64,000 bases of DNA, from NCBI GenBank assembly GCA_947495135.1, contig CANLXN010000012.1, positions 1 to 64,000 of the forward strand. The letters are read 5' to 3'. The notes under the pieces are model-generated. The model searched no databases and was not told the DNA's origin. It saw only the letters and a program-made list of their open reading frames with translations. Of the stretch, positions 16,813 through 25,712 are shown piece by piece. Every line of letters begins with the position of its first letter. Within the stretch, counting starts at the first letter, position 1. Origin of the DNA: an uncultured Flavobacteriaceae bacterium. Lineage in GTDB: Bacteria > Bacteroidota > Bacteroidia > Flavobacteriales > Flavobacteriaceae. The translations under genes and the position numbers were made by a program.

Positions 16813-18018
16813 TTGAATCAGTCCCTATACATCGCCAAGCGGTATTTGTTTTCAAAAACCAATAAAAACGCAGTCAACATCATTTCACGGATTGCTGTTA
16901 TTGCCGTTATTATCGGTGCAATGGCTTTGTTTATTGTTCTTTCTGGTTTTGCAGGACTTAAAGATTTTGCGCTCCAATATACCAACGTATTTGACAGTGA
17001 TATTAAAGTATCCCCTATTAACGGAAAAACCCTCACCTTAACCCCCCAGCAATTTTCTTCACTACAAAACATAGAAGGAGTTGCAACGGCATCTCAAATT
17101 ATTGAGGAGCGGGTTTTTCTTCAATACAAGAACAAAAACCATATCGCCTATATTAAAGGAGTAGATGCCAATTATCAAAAAGTAACTCCCATTGATAGTA
17201 TTCTATTTTTGGGAGATTGGTTTGAAGAAGGGATGGATGAAGTTGTCATCGGATTTGGAATAGCCAATAAACTCTCTCTCCCAGCAAGAGACTACGGAAA
17301 TTTATTAGAAATATATGTTCCAAAGCCAGGAGTTGGTCAAATTAGCAGTATTGATCCAACCTCGGCATTTAAAAAACAACGCGTAGTTGCTTCGGGAGTA
17401 TACGAGATTAATGAGGACCTCAACAGCAAATACTTATTCTCAGACATTTCAAATGCCCGTTTACTTCTAGGGTTAGATTCTACAAAGATTTCCGCAATTG
17501 AATTCAAGCTTAATCCTGAGGCTTCAGAAGAGGTTGTGTTCAAGAAAATTTCAGAAATCATTCCAGTGGAAATAAGTATCAAAAATAGGATTCAGCAAAA
17601 TGACGCTCTCTACAAAATGCTTAATTCGGAAAATTTATTCACCTACCTTTTTGTGAGTCTCATTGCATCTATTGCTATTTTCAATCTGGCGGGAACCATT
17701 ATTATGGTAATCCTAGAAAAACGAAAAAACATTAGAACACTCTATTTTATGGGCTTAACAATCAAAGAAATAAGAAAAATTTTCTTTTACAACGGGATGT
17801 TAATGACCCTTATAGGAGTTGCTATTGGTCTCTTTCTAGGCACTGTGCTCATCTTATTACAGATGAAATTTGGTTTCGTTCCAATTACCCCAACCTTGCC
17901 TTATCCAGTAAAATTTAAACTCTTGAACTTACTCTTGGTATTCGTTACCATTTGCGGATTAGGCTGGATTGCTTCTAAAATGGCCTCCTTAAGAGTAACA
18001 GAAAAGTTGTTAGCTTAG
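16813..18018 (+). CDS. FtsX/LolC-like ABC transporter permease
   Basis: 401 residues. One N-terminal helix (about 22-47) is followed by a periplasmic domain (about 48-265) and three C-terminal helices (about 272-295, 315-345, 370-390), the MacB/FtsX permease layout. Lipoprotein release (LolC/E-like) is the likely role, because 'YIAKRYLFSKTNKNAVNIISRIAV' is typical of that branch. The start is TTG 16813, three bases after rbfA, and matches the family N-terminus. The ATPase partner is not in the window. Confidence 0.85.
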   Translation: MNQSLYIAKRYLFSKTNKNAVNIISRIAVIAVIIGAMALFIVLSGFAGLKDFALQYTNVFDSDIKVSPINGKTLTLTPQQFSSLQNIEGVATASQIIEERVFLQYKNKNHIAYIKGVDANYQKVTPIDSILFLGDWFEEGMDEVVIGFGIANKLSLPARDYGNLLEIYVPKPGVGQISSIDPTSAFKKQRVVASGVYEINEDLNSKYLFSDISNARLLLGLDSTKISAIEFKLNPEASEEVVFKKISEIIPVEISIKNRIQQNDALYKMLNSENLFTYLFVSLIASIAIFNLAGTIIMVILEKRKNIRTLYFMGLTIKEIRKIFFYNGMLMTLIGVAIGLFLGTVLILLQMKFGFVPITPTLPYPVKFKLLNLLLVFVTICGLGWIASKMASLRVTEKLLA

Positions 18019-18019
18019 G

Positions 18020-19012
18020 TTAGACAAACTGAAAGTCTCCAAACTTTTCCATTACCTCATCGAAAGCAGCAAAGACAGATTCGGAGTCATCGCTAGTAAC
18101 CATTTTCATTCTGTATTCTTTAAAGTTTGGGATTCCCTTAAAATAATTGGTGTAGTGCCGTCTCGTCTCAAAAACTCCCAGTCGTTCCCCCTTCCAATCG
18201 ATTGCCATTTGTAGATGACGCTTTGCAGCCTCTACGCGTTCTGGCATTGTTGGCGGTGCTAAATGAGATCCTGTTTCAAAATAATGCTTTACTTCTCTAA
18301 AAAACCAAGGATAGCCAATACTCGCTCTACCAATCATCGCACCATCCAACCCGTATTTATCCCGCATTTCCATAGCCCTTTCTGGGGAGTTTACATCTCC
18401 ATTTCCAAACACTGGAATATGCATCCGCTGATTGTTTTTTACTTCGGAAATGGGCACCCAATCGGCATCGCCCTTATACATCTGTGCTCTAGTTCTACCA
18501 TGAATAGAGATTGCTTTACAGCCCACGTCCTGAAGACGCTCGGCAACTTCCACAATTTTTATGGAATCGTGATCCCAACCCAATCTGGTTTTTACGGTTA
18601 CTGGAAGTTTGGTGTGTTTTACCATTGCTTCGGTTAAAGAAACCATAAGGTCAATATCTTTCAGAATTCCTGCGCCAGCTCCCTTACTCACCACCTTCTT
18701 CACCGGACATCCAAAATTGATGTCAATAATATCTGGGCCGCTTGCTTCCACAATCTCGACGCTCTTCAGCATAGATTCCAGCACTGCTCCAAAGATTTGA
18801 ATTCCTACCGGTCGTTCTTTTTCATAAATATCCAATTTCATGACACTTTTAGCAGCATCACGAATTAATCCTTCAGAGGAAATGAATTCCGTATAAACCA
18901 CATCTGCCCCCTGTTCTTTGCAAAGCGCACGAAAAGGAGGATCACTTACATCCTCCATGGGCGCAAGTAATAAGGGGAATTCTCCTACATCAATATCTCC
19001 AATTTTTGCCAT
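18020..19012 (-). CDS. dusB: tRNA-dihydrouridine synthase B
   Basis: 330 residues of a flavin TIM barrel: 'LLLAPMEDVSDPPFRALCKEQGADVVYTEF' at the start, 'INFGCPVKKVVSKGAGAGIL' with the catalytic Cys, 'VTVKTRLGWD' and 'GRTRAQMYKGDADW'. It reduces uridines in the tRNA D-loop. It converges on the permease gene with one base between their stops and is divergent from lepA. Confidence 0.95.
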   Translation of the reverse strand: MAKIGDIDVGEFPLLLAPMEDVSDPPFRALCKEQGADVVYTEFISSEGLIRDAAKSVMKLDIYEKERPVGIQIFGAVLESMLKSVEIVEASGPDIIDINFGCPVKKVVSKGAGAGILKDIDLMVSLTEAMVKHTKLPVTVKTRLGWDHDSIKIVEVAERLQDVGCKAISIHGRTRAQMYKGDADWVPISEVKNNQRMHIPVFGNGDVNSPERAMEMRDKYGLDGAMIGRASIGYPWFFREVKHYFETGSHLAPPTMPERVEAAKRHLQMAIDWKGERLGVFETRRHYTNYFKGIPNFKEYRMKMVTSDDSESVFAAFDEVMEKFGDFQFV

Positions 19013-19080
19013 AACTGCTGCAAAAATAATGATAAAACAACGATTGTACGCTTTGCGTCTTAAAAACTAGCTTTTTGAAG

Positions 19081-19088
19081 TATATTTG
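19081..19088 (+). promoter_or_regulatory. Candidate -7 box for lepA
   Basis: TATATTTG matches TAnnTTTG. The nearest upstream TTG is 25 bases away, just outside the usual spacing. It lies 35-50 bases before the two possible start codons. Confidence 0.45.
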
Positions 19089-19137
19089 CACCTCATCTAT
19101 CTGGTTGTACTTCGGGTAGACTATGGAAAAAGATACT

Positions 19138-20934
19138 ATGAAGAATATTCGCAATTTTTGCATTATTGCACACATTGACCACGGAAAAAGCACCTTGGCA
19201 GATCGATTATTAAGTTTTACTGGCGCTGTTACAGAGCGTGAAGAACAAGCGCAGCTATTAGACAATATGGATTTGGAGCGAGAGCGTGGAATTACTATAA
19301 AAAGTCATGCCATCCAAATGAATTATACGCATGAAGGAAAAGAATATGTTTTAAACCTTATCGACACCCCTGGTCACGTAGATTTCTCTTACGAGGTCTC
19401 CAGAAGTATTGCTGCTTGTGAAGGAGCACTGCTTGTGGTGGATGCAGCTCAAAGTATACAGGCACAAACTATTTCCAACTTATACCTTGCTCTGGAAAAT
19501 GACTTAGAAATTATTCCTGTCTTAAATAAAGTAGACCTTCCTTCTGCAAATCCTGAAGAAGTTACAGATGATATTGTGGACCTGTTAGGTTGTGATGCAG
19601 AAGAGGTGATTCCCGCTAGTGCTAAAACTGGGATTGGAATTGAAGAAATTCTTACTGCCATAATTGATCGCATTCCGGCGCCTACTGGGGAACCAGATGA
19701 ATCTTTACAGGCGTTGATCTTTGACTCTGTGTATAACCCGTTTCGTGGAGTAGAAACCTACTTTAGGGTGCTAAATGGAGAAATTAGAAAAGGACAACAC
19801 ATAAAATTTATGGCAACTGGCAAAAACTATTATGCCGATGAAGTTGGGACCCTTAACTTAAAACAAACACCTAAACAGGTTATAAAAACAGGAGATGTAG
19901 GTTACCTCATCACTGGAATTAAAGAAGCAAAAGAAGTCAAGGTTGGTGATACCATTACCGATGCGAAATCTCCTACCACTAATATGATCGAAGGTTTTGA
20001 AGATGTAAAACCAATGGTTTTTGCGGGAATCTATCCGGTGGATACGGAAGATTATGAAGAACTACGCGCTTCGATGGAAAAACTACAACTCAATGATGCT
20101 TCCTTGGTTTTTATTCCTGAAAGCAGTGCCGCTCTTGGCTTTGGTTTCCGGTGTGGGTTCTTGGGAATGTTACATCTAGAGATTATTCAAGAGCGATTAG
20201 AACGTGAGTTCGACATGACGGTTATTACCACCGTTCCTAACGTATCCTATCACGCATTTACTAATAAGAATCCAGACGAGTTGCTTCTTGTAAATAATCC
20301 AAGTGATCTTCCAGACCCCTCTAAGCTTAACCGTATGGAGGAGCCATATATTAAAGCGACCATTATTACAAAGTCGGATTTTGTTGGTCCTGTTATGTCT
20401 CTTTGTATTGAAAAGCGCGGGCAAATTACCAATCAGACTTACTTAACTACCGAGCGCGTAGAGTTGTCGTTCGATATGCCATTAGCCGAAATTGTATTCG
20501 ACTTTTACGATCGTCTAAAAACGGTTTCCAAAGGTTATGCATCGTTCGATTACGCTCCAATAGGCATGAGAGAATCGAAACTCGTGAAAGTAGACGTCTT
20601 ATTGAATGGAAACATAGTTGATGCTCTATCTGCTTTGTTACACCAAGACAATGCGTACGATATTGGTAAAAAAATGTGTGAAAAGCTGCGACAGTTAATA
20701 CCTCGCCAGCAGTTTGATATTCCGATACAGGCCGCAATTGGAGCAAAGATTATCTCCCGTGAAACAGTGAAGGCCTTGCGTAAGGATGTAACTGCAAAAT
20801 GTTATGGTGGTGATATTAGCCGAAAGCGTAAGTTGTTAGAAAAGCAGAAAAAAGGTAAAAAACGAATGCGTCAAGTAGGAAACGTAGAGATTCCACAAGA
20901 GGCATTTATGGCTGTTTTAAAACTCAACGATTAA
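19138..20934 (+). CDS. lepA: Elongation factor 4 (LepA)
   Basis: 598 residues from ATG 19138; another ATG at 19123 would add five residues, but the family starts at '[22 protein letters not shown]'. GTPase motifs: 'AHIDHGKST' (G1), 'DTPGHVDF' (G3), 'NKVDLP' (G4). The LepA-specific C-terminal domain ends '[23 protein letters not shown]'. It remodels stalled or initiating ribosomes. Length is normal for the family. Confidence 0.97.
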   Translation: MKNIRNFCIIAHIDHGKSTLADRLLSFTGAVTEREEQAQLLDNMDLERERGITIKSHAIQMNYTHEGKEYVLNLIDTPGHVDFSYEVSRSIAACEGALLVVDAAQSIQAQTISNLYLALENDLEIIPVLNKVDLPSANPEEVTDDIVDLLGCDAEEVIPASAKTGIGIEEILTAIIDRIPAPTGEPDESLQALIFDSVYNPFRGVETYFRVLNGEIRKGQHIKFMATGKNYYADEVGTLNLKQTPKQVIKTGDVGYLITGIKEAKEVKVGDTITDAKSPTTNMIEGFEDVKPMVFAGIYPVDTEDYEELRASMEKLQLNDASLVFIPESSAALGFGFRCGFLGMLHLEIIQERLEREFDMTVITTVPNVSYHAFTNKNPDELLLVNNPSDLPDPSKLNRMEEPYIKATIITKSDFVGPVMSLCIEKRGQITNQTYLTTERVELSFDMPLAEIVFDFYDRLKTVSKGYASFDYAPIGMRESKLVKVDVLLNGNIVDALSALLHQDNAYDIGKKMCEKLRQLIPRQQFDIPIQAAIGAKIISRETVKALRKDVTAKCYGGDISRKRKLLEKQKKGKKRMRQVGNVEIPQEAFMAVLKLND

Positions 20935-21001
20935 TCGTTTAAATTTTAAGCGAAGACATTCTACAATCGCTAGGATTCACTAAATTATTTCGTAAATTTA
21001 A

Positions 21002-21017
21002 GTCAGTTATAACTGAC
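21002..21017 (+). promoter_or_regulatory. Perfect 16-bp palindrome touching the glgA start codon
   Basis: GTCAGTTATAACTGAC is a perfect palindrome ending two bases before the glgA ATG (21020). As RNA it could form a 6-bp hairpin with a TATA loop over the ribosome-binding region. As DNA it has the shape of a dimer operator. A TAnnTTTA-like box lies just upstream (20993-21000). Confidence 0.5.
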
Positions 21018-21019
21018 CT

Positions 21020-22420
21020 ATGAAAATAATTCACATTACTGCTGAATGTTATCCCGTTGCTAAAGTGGGTGGTTTGGCAGATGTAGTTGGATCCCTTCCA
21101 AAATATCAAAATAATTTAGGCGAGGACAGTAGTGTGCTCATGCCTTTTTACGACACTGCGTTTACAAAAGAAAATTCATTTTCTGAAGTTTTTTCCTCCG
21201 AAATTGATTTAGACAGGACGTTTTCATTTTCTGTTCGTAAACTAGACAAAAGCACTCTTGGTTTTGAGCTTTACTTTATTGATATTCCCGAACTACTCTT
21301 TACAGAATATGTTTATTCTGAAGATGACACCCTTCGATTCTTAGCTTTTCAGATTGCAGCACTTCAATGGATTTGTGGTTTAAAAGAAAAACCCAATGTT
21401 ATTCATTGCCACGATCACCACACAGGGCTCACGCCATTTATGATGTCTTATGCGAACGATTTTGCCCAACTAAAAGACGTTCCTTCCATTCTTACTATAC
21501 ACAATGCGCAATACCAGGGTTGGTTTTCTCACGAAAAAAGCCATTTAATTCCAGAATTTGACCATCAACATTTTGGGCTTCTAGATTGGGATCATAGCAT
21601 TAATCCGTTGGCTGCAGCCATTAAATGCGCCTGGAAAGTGACTACTGTTTCACCTAGCTATATGGAAGAATTGAAACAAAATGCCAATGGACTAGAGCAA
21701 CTCTTGGCCCACGAAAGCGCTAAATGTATTGGTATACTTAACGGAATCGATGTGAACGTTTGGAATACGGAGACCGATCCATTCATTTTAAAAAATTATT
21801 CACTCTCAACTCTAGATGCTGGAAAGAAGGCTAATAAAGACTGGTTGTGCAAAGAATATGGTCTCAACCCAAAACTTCCACTCTTTGTTTTCATTGGTAG
21901 GTTAGTGGGTGAAAAGGGAGCCGACCTATTTCCAGAAATTTTCGATAAAGTTCTCAATGCTCACCAAATTTCGGTACTTTTATTAGGGTCTGGTAGTAAA
22001 GATATTGAGCTTGGCTTGAGTGAACTCAACACTAAGCATTCTGGCGCTTATAACTCTTATATTGGATATGATGAAAAACTATCTCATATTATATATGCTG
22101 GTGCAGATTTTCTATTAATGCCTTCTAGGGTCGAACCATGTGGGCTTAACCAGATGTATTCTTTGAGATATGGAACCATTCCAGTAGTAAACGCTGTTGG
22201 TGGTTTGAAAGACACCGTTATTGATCTAAACGAAGAGGGTTTCGGAATACTGCATAAAGAACTTTCGGTCGATTTAGCTGCTGAAGCCATCGCAAGAGGA
22301 GTAGAATTGTTTAAGAATCAAAAAAAGTTTAAGGAAATTCGAAAAGAGATTATGAGTATTGATCACTCATGGGATGTTTCGGCAGAGGAATACATAAAAT
22401 TATATAAATCTATAAAATAG
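21020..22420 (+). CDS. glgA: Glycogen synthase (GT5)
   Basis: 466 residues. The ADP-glucose-binding loop 'YPVAKVGGLADV' lies at about 11-22. 'CHDHHTGL' follows at about 133, and 'PSRVEPCGLNQMYSLRYGTIPVV' near residue 372 carries the GT-B Glu of the C-terminal domain. It extends alpha-1,4-glucan chains from ADP-glucose. glgC starts seven bases downstream and glgB five bases after that, so the three form one operon. Confidence 0.95.
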   Translation: MKIIHITAECYPVAKVGGLADVVGSLPKYQNNLGEDSSVLMPFYDTAFTKENSFSEVFSSEIDLDRTFSFSVRKLDKSTLGFELYFIDIPELLFTEYVYSEDDTLRFLAFQIAALQWICGLKEKPNVIHCHDHHTGLTPFMMSYANDFAQLKDVPSILTIHNAQYQGWFSHEKSHLIPEFDHQHFGLLDWDHSINPLAAAIKCAWKVTTVSPSYMEELKQNANGLEQLLAHESAKCIGILNGIDVNVWNTETDPFILKNYSLSTLDAGKKANKDWLCKEYGLNPKLPLFVFIGRLVGEKGADLFPEIFDKVLNAHQISVLLLGSGSKDIELGLSELNTKHSGAYNSYIGYDEKLSHIIYAGADFLLMPSRVEPCGLNQMYSLRYGTIPVVNAVGGLKDTVIDLNEEGFGILHKELSVDLAAEAIARGVELFKNQKKFKEIRKEIMSIDHSWDVSAEEYIKLYKSIK

Positions 22421-22427
22421 TGCAGCA

Positions 22428-23693
22428 ATGATTAACAATAAGGTTTTAGGAATTATTTTAGGTGGAGGTCAAGGATCGAGACTATACCCATTGACAGAAG
22501 AAAGATCTAAACCAGCTGTACCAATAGCTGGGAAATATCGATTGGTTGATATCCCAATCTCTAATTGTATTAATTCAGACATCAAACGAATGTTTGTTTT
22601 AACCCAATTTAATTCGGCTTCACTGAATAGGCATATTCAAAAAACATATAATTTCAGTTTTTTTAGTTCTGCTTTTGTAGATGTATTGGCTGCTGAACAA
22701 ACTATAAAAAACAAGACGTGGTTTCAAGGGACTGCAGATGCGGTAAGACAAAGTATGCACCATTTTTTACGTCACGATTTTGAGTACGCACTTATCCTTT
22801 CTGGGGACCAATTGTATCAAATGGATTTCAATGAGATGCTCGCCGCACACATTGAATCAGAAGCGAAGATTAGCATTGCTACACTTCCAGTAACAGAAAA
22901 AGAAGCCACCTCCTTTGGCATTTTAAAAACAGATGATAAGAATGTGATCACTTCATTCATTGAAAAACCGAGCAAGGATTTACTTCCAGAATGGACCTCA
23001 CAAGTTGGCGACGAAATGAAAGCTGCAGGTAGAAATCACTTGGCGTCCATGGGGATTTATATTTTTAATCGAGATTTATTGATTGAGTTAATGGACAATC
23101 CAGACACCATCGATTTCGGTAAAGAAATTATTCCACAGTCCATCGACACACACAAAACACTGAGCTATCAGTTTGAAGGTTATTGGACCGATATCGGAAA
23201 TATAGACTCTTTCTTTGATGCTAACCTCGGACTTACAGACGACATTCCTCAATTCGATTTGTATGATAGGAACAAAATGATCTATACAAGGGCTCGTATT
23301 CTTCCAACAACTAAAATGACTGGAACATCTCTAAATAAAGCTGTTATTGCAGAAGGTTGTATCATTCATGCCGCCATAATTGAACGTTCGGTAATTGGGA
23401 TACGGTCAAGAATAGGACATGAATCGACCGTGATTAATACTTATATGATGGGAAGTGACAAGCATCAAACTTGGGAAGAAATTTCAAATAAAAACAAAAG
23501 TATTCCTATTGGAATTGGAGATAGATGCTTTATCAAGAATGCCATCTTGGACAAAAATTGTTGTATCGGAGACGACGTGAGAATAAATGGAGGTCCTGGC
23601 CTTGAAGATATTGAAACAGATGCTTATTTAGTAAAAGACGGAATTGTTGTTATAAAAAAGAATGCAATTATTCCTAACGGTTTTGTTATTTAA
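22428..23693 (+). CDS. glgC: Glucose-1-phosphate adenylyltransferase
   Basis: 421 residues. The nucleotidyltransferase motif is 'GIILGGGQGSRLYPLTEERSKPAVPIAGKYRLVDI', and the C-terminus is a left-handed beta-helix ('AVIAEGCIIHAAIIERSVIGIRSRIG'). It makes ADP-glucose for GlgA, the committed step of glycogen synthesis. Confidence 0.97.
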   Translation: MINNKVLGIILGGGQGSRLYPLTEERSKPAVPIAGKYRLVDIPISNCINSDIKRMFVLTQFNSASLNRHIQKTYNFSFFSSAFVDVLAAEQTIKNKTWFQGTADAVRQSMHHFLRHDFEYALILSGDQLYQMDFNEMLAAHIESEAKISIATLPVTEKEATSFGILKTDDKNVITSFIEKPSKDLLPEWTSQVGDEMKAAGRNHLASMGIYIFNRDLLIELMDNPDTIDFGKEIIPQSIDTHKTLSYQFEGYWTDIGNIDSFFDANLGLTDDIPQFDLYDRNKMIYTRARILPTTKMTGTSLNKAVIAEGCIIHAAIIERSVIGIRSRIGHESTVINTYMMGSDKHQTWEEISNKNKSIPIGIGDRCFIKNAILDKNCCIGDDVRINGGPGLEDIETDAYLVKDGIVVIKKNAIIPNGFVI

Positions 23694-23698
23694 AATCT

Positions 23699-25609
23699 AT
23701 GCCAGAAGTTATAGCGCACAGCTTATTTACAGAATTTGACATATCGCTTTTCGCGTCGGGAAAGCACTTTAAATTGTACGAAAAATTTGGCGCTCACCCG
23801 CTTGAATTAGATGGTGTTGATGGTGTTTATTTTTCCGTTTGGGCCCCATCTGCAAAGACCGTTTCGGTAATTGGAGATTTCAACTCTTGGGATGGTAGCC
23901 AATATCAATTAAATGTTCGTTGGGATTCCTCAGGAATCTGGGAGGGCTTTATTCCGAGCGCCAAAAAAGGAATGCGTTACAAATTTCGAATAACATCGAA
24001 CAATAATGACGTAGTTACTGAAAAAATAGATCCCTATGCCTTGTTTTTTGAAGAATCTCCCAAGACCGCTTCTATTATTTGGGACATTTCAGACTATAGT
24101 TGGAATGATCGCTCCTGGATGGGTTATAGAAAAGACAAGAACAGTCTTGACAAACCATATTCGGTATATGAGATTCATGCAGGATCCTGGAAGAAAAAAG
24201 CAGAAGGAAATAAGTTTTTGTCCTATAGGGAACTAGCAGATGAATTGGTGACCTACGTAAAAGAAATGAACTTTACGCATGTAGAGTTTATGCCTATTAT
24301 GGAGTATCCTTACGATCCATCATGGGGATATCAACTCATTGGATATTTTGCCCCCACTTCCCGCTTTGGTTCTCCTCAAGATTTTATGTATTTAATAGAT
24401 GAGTTTCATAAAAATGATATTGGTGTTATCCTCGACTGGGTACCGTCTCACTTTCCTTCAGATGCACACGGATTAGGTTTTTTTGACGGTTCTCATTTAT
24501 ACGAGCACCCAGACACCAAAAAAGGGTATCATCCAGACTGGAAAAGCCTCATTTTTAATTATGAACGAAATGAAGTTCGTTCTTTCCTAATTAGTAACGC
24601 CCTGTTTTGGCTTGACAGATATCATATTGACGGACTAAGGGTTGACGCGGTGGCATCCATGATTTATTTAGATTATTCCAGAGAGCACGGCGAATGGGAT
24701 CCCAACGAATTTGGAGGTAATGAAAATTTAGCTGCTATTTCTTTTCTGAAAGATTTCAACCAAGCTGTTTACCAGAATTTTGATGGTGTACAGACTATTG
24801 CCGAAGAATCTACTGCTTTTCCAATGGTTACCAAACCAGTATCCCTAGGAGGATTAGGGTTTGGAATGAAATGGATGATGGGCTGGATGCATGACACACT
24901 CGAATACTTTGGTAAAGATCCTATTCATCGAAAACACCATCAAAACGATATCACATTTAGTCTGGCCTACGCCTTTACCGAAAATTTCATGTTGCCACTC
25001 TCGCATGATGAAGTAGTTTACGGGAAGCATTCCATTTTAGGTAGAATGCCCGGAGACGAATGGCAGCGCTTCGCCAATTTGAGATTACTTTACGGTTATA
25101 TGTTCACCCATCCCGGAACAAAAATTCTCTTTATGGGTGGTGAATTTGGTCAATACGAAGAGTGGAATTTTGAGACTAGTCTAGACTGGCATTTATTAGA
25201 TTATGAGCCGCATCAAAAACTACAGACATTTGTAAAAGACTTAAACCTTTTCTACAAATCGTATCCAGCCCTTTATGAAAAAGGGTTTAGCATAGAAGGT
25301 TTTGAATGGATTAGCTACGGAGATGAGGCTAATTCAGTAATTACCTATATGAGAAAAGGTCACGATCGAGAAAACGATCTGGTCGTAGTTTGTAACTTCA
25401 CTTCAGTAGTGCGCGAGAACTACAAAATAGGCCTTCCAAGAAAAGGTGTTCTAACCGAAGTTTTTAATAGTGACAAAACTACTTATGGAGGGAGTGGAAT
25501 TAAAAATTCTATTCCGTTAAAAGCTTCAGAAGTGCAACGAGATGGGAAACCTTTTTCAGCAGAAATCACCCTTTCTCCATTAGCTTTAATAGTATTTAGT
25601 TTTAAATAG
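23699..25609 (+). CDS. glgB: 1,4-alpha-glucan branching enzyme (GH13)
   Basis: 636 residues. A CBM48 module (about 37-120, 'VYFSVWAPSAKTVSVIGDFNSWDG') precedes the GH13 barrel. Catalytic residues are the Asp in 'GLRVDAVASM' (about 316), the Glu in 'TIAEEST' (about 369) and the Asp in 'LSHDEVVYGK' (about 437). It creates alpha-1,6 branches in glycogen. It lacks the long N1 module of some GlgB proteins. Confidence 0.96.
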   Translation: MPEVIAHSLFTEFDISLFASGKHFKLYEKFGAHPLELDGVDGVYFSVWAPSAKTVSVIGDFNSWDGSQYQLNVRWDSSGIWEGFIPSAKKGMRYKFRITSNNNDVVTEKIDPYALFFEESPKTASIIWDISDYSWNDRSWMGYRKDKNSLDKPYSVYEIHAGSWKKKAEGNKFLSYRELADELVTYVKEMNFTHVEFMPIMEYPYDPSWGYQLIGYFAPTSRFGSPQDFMYLIDEFHKNDIGVILDWVPSHFPSDAHGLGFFDGSHLYEHPDTKKGYHPDWKSLIFNYERNEVRSFLISNALFWLDRYHIDGLRVDAVASMIYLDYSREHGEWDPNEFGGNENLAAISFLKDFNQAVYQNFDGVQTIAEESTAFPMVTKPVSLGGLGFGMKWMMGWMHDTLEYFGKDPIHRKHHQNDITFSLAYAFTENFMLPLSHDEVVYGKHSILGRMPGDEWQRFANLRLLYGYMFTHPGTKILFMGGEFGQYEEWNFETSLDWHLLDYEPHQKLQTFVKDLNLFYKSYPALYEKGFSIEGFEWISYGDEANSVITYMRKGHDRENDLVVVCNFTSVVRENYKIGLPRKGVLTEVFNSDKTTYGGSGIKNSIPLKASEVQRDGKPFSAEITLSPLALIVFSFK

Positions 25610-25712
25610 GCTTTTATTGTAAAATTCGTAATAGAATGGCCTTATTTTTAAGGAATTATAACCTTCAAAAACAGTATTATTTCATATTTTTCCACCCCTA
25701 ATAAGTGAATTT

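Noticed and set aside
19123-19137. Upstream ATG as the true lepA start
   Set aside because: The family begins at the second ATG, and the five extra residues are not family-like; not excluded by sequence alone.
25640-25653. CCTTA/TAAGG hairpin after glgB as a terminator
   Set aside because: Only five pairs, no T-run, and the GH31 gene follows in the same direction.
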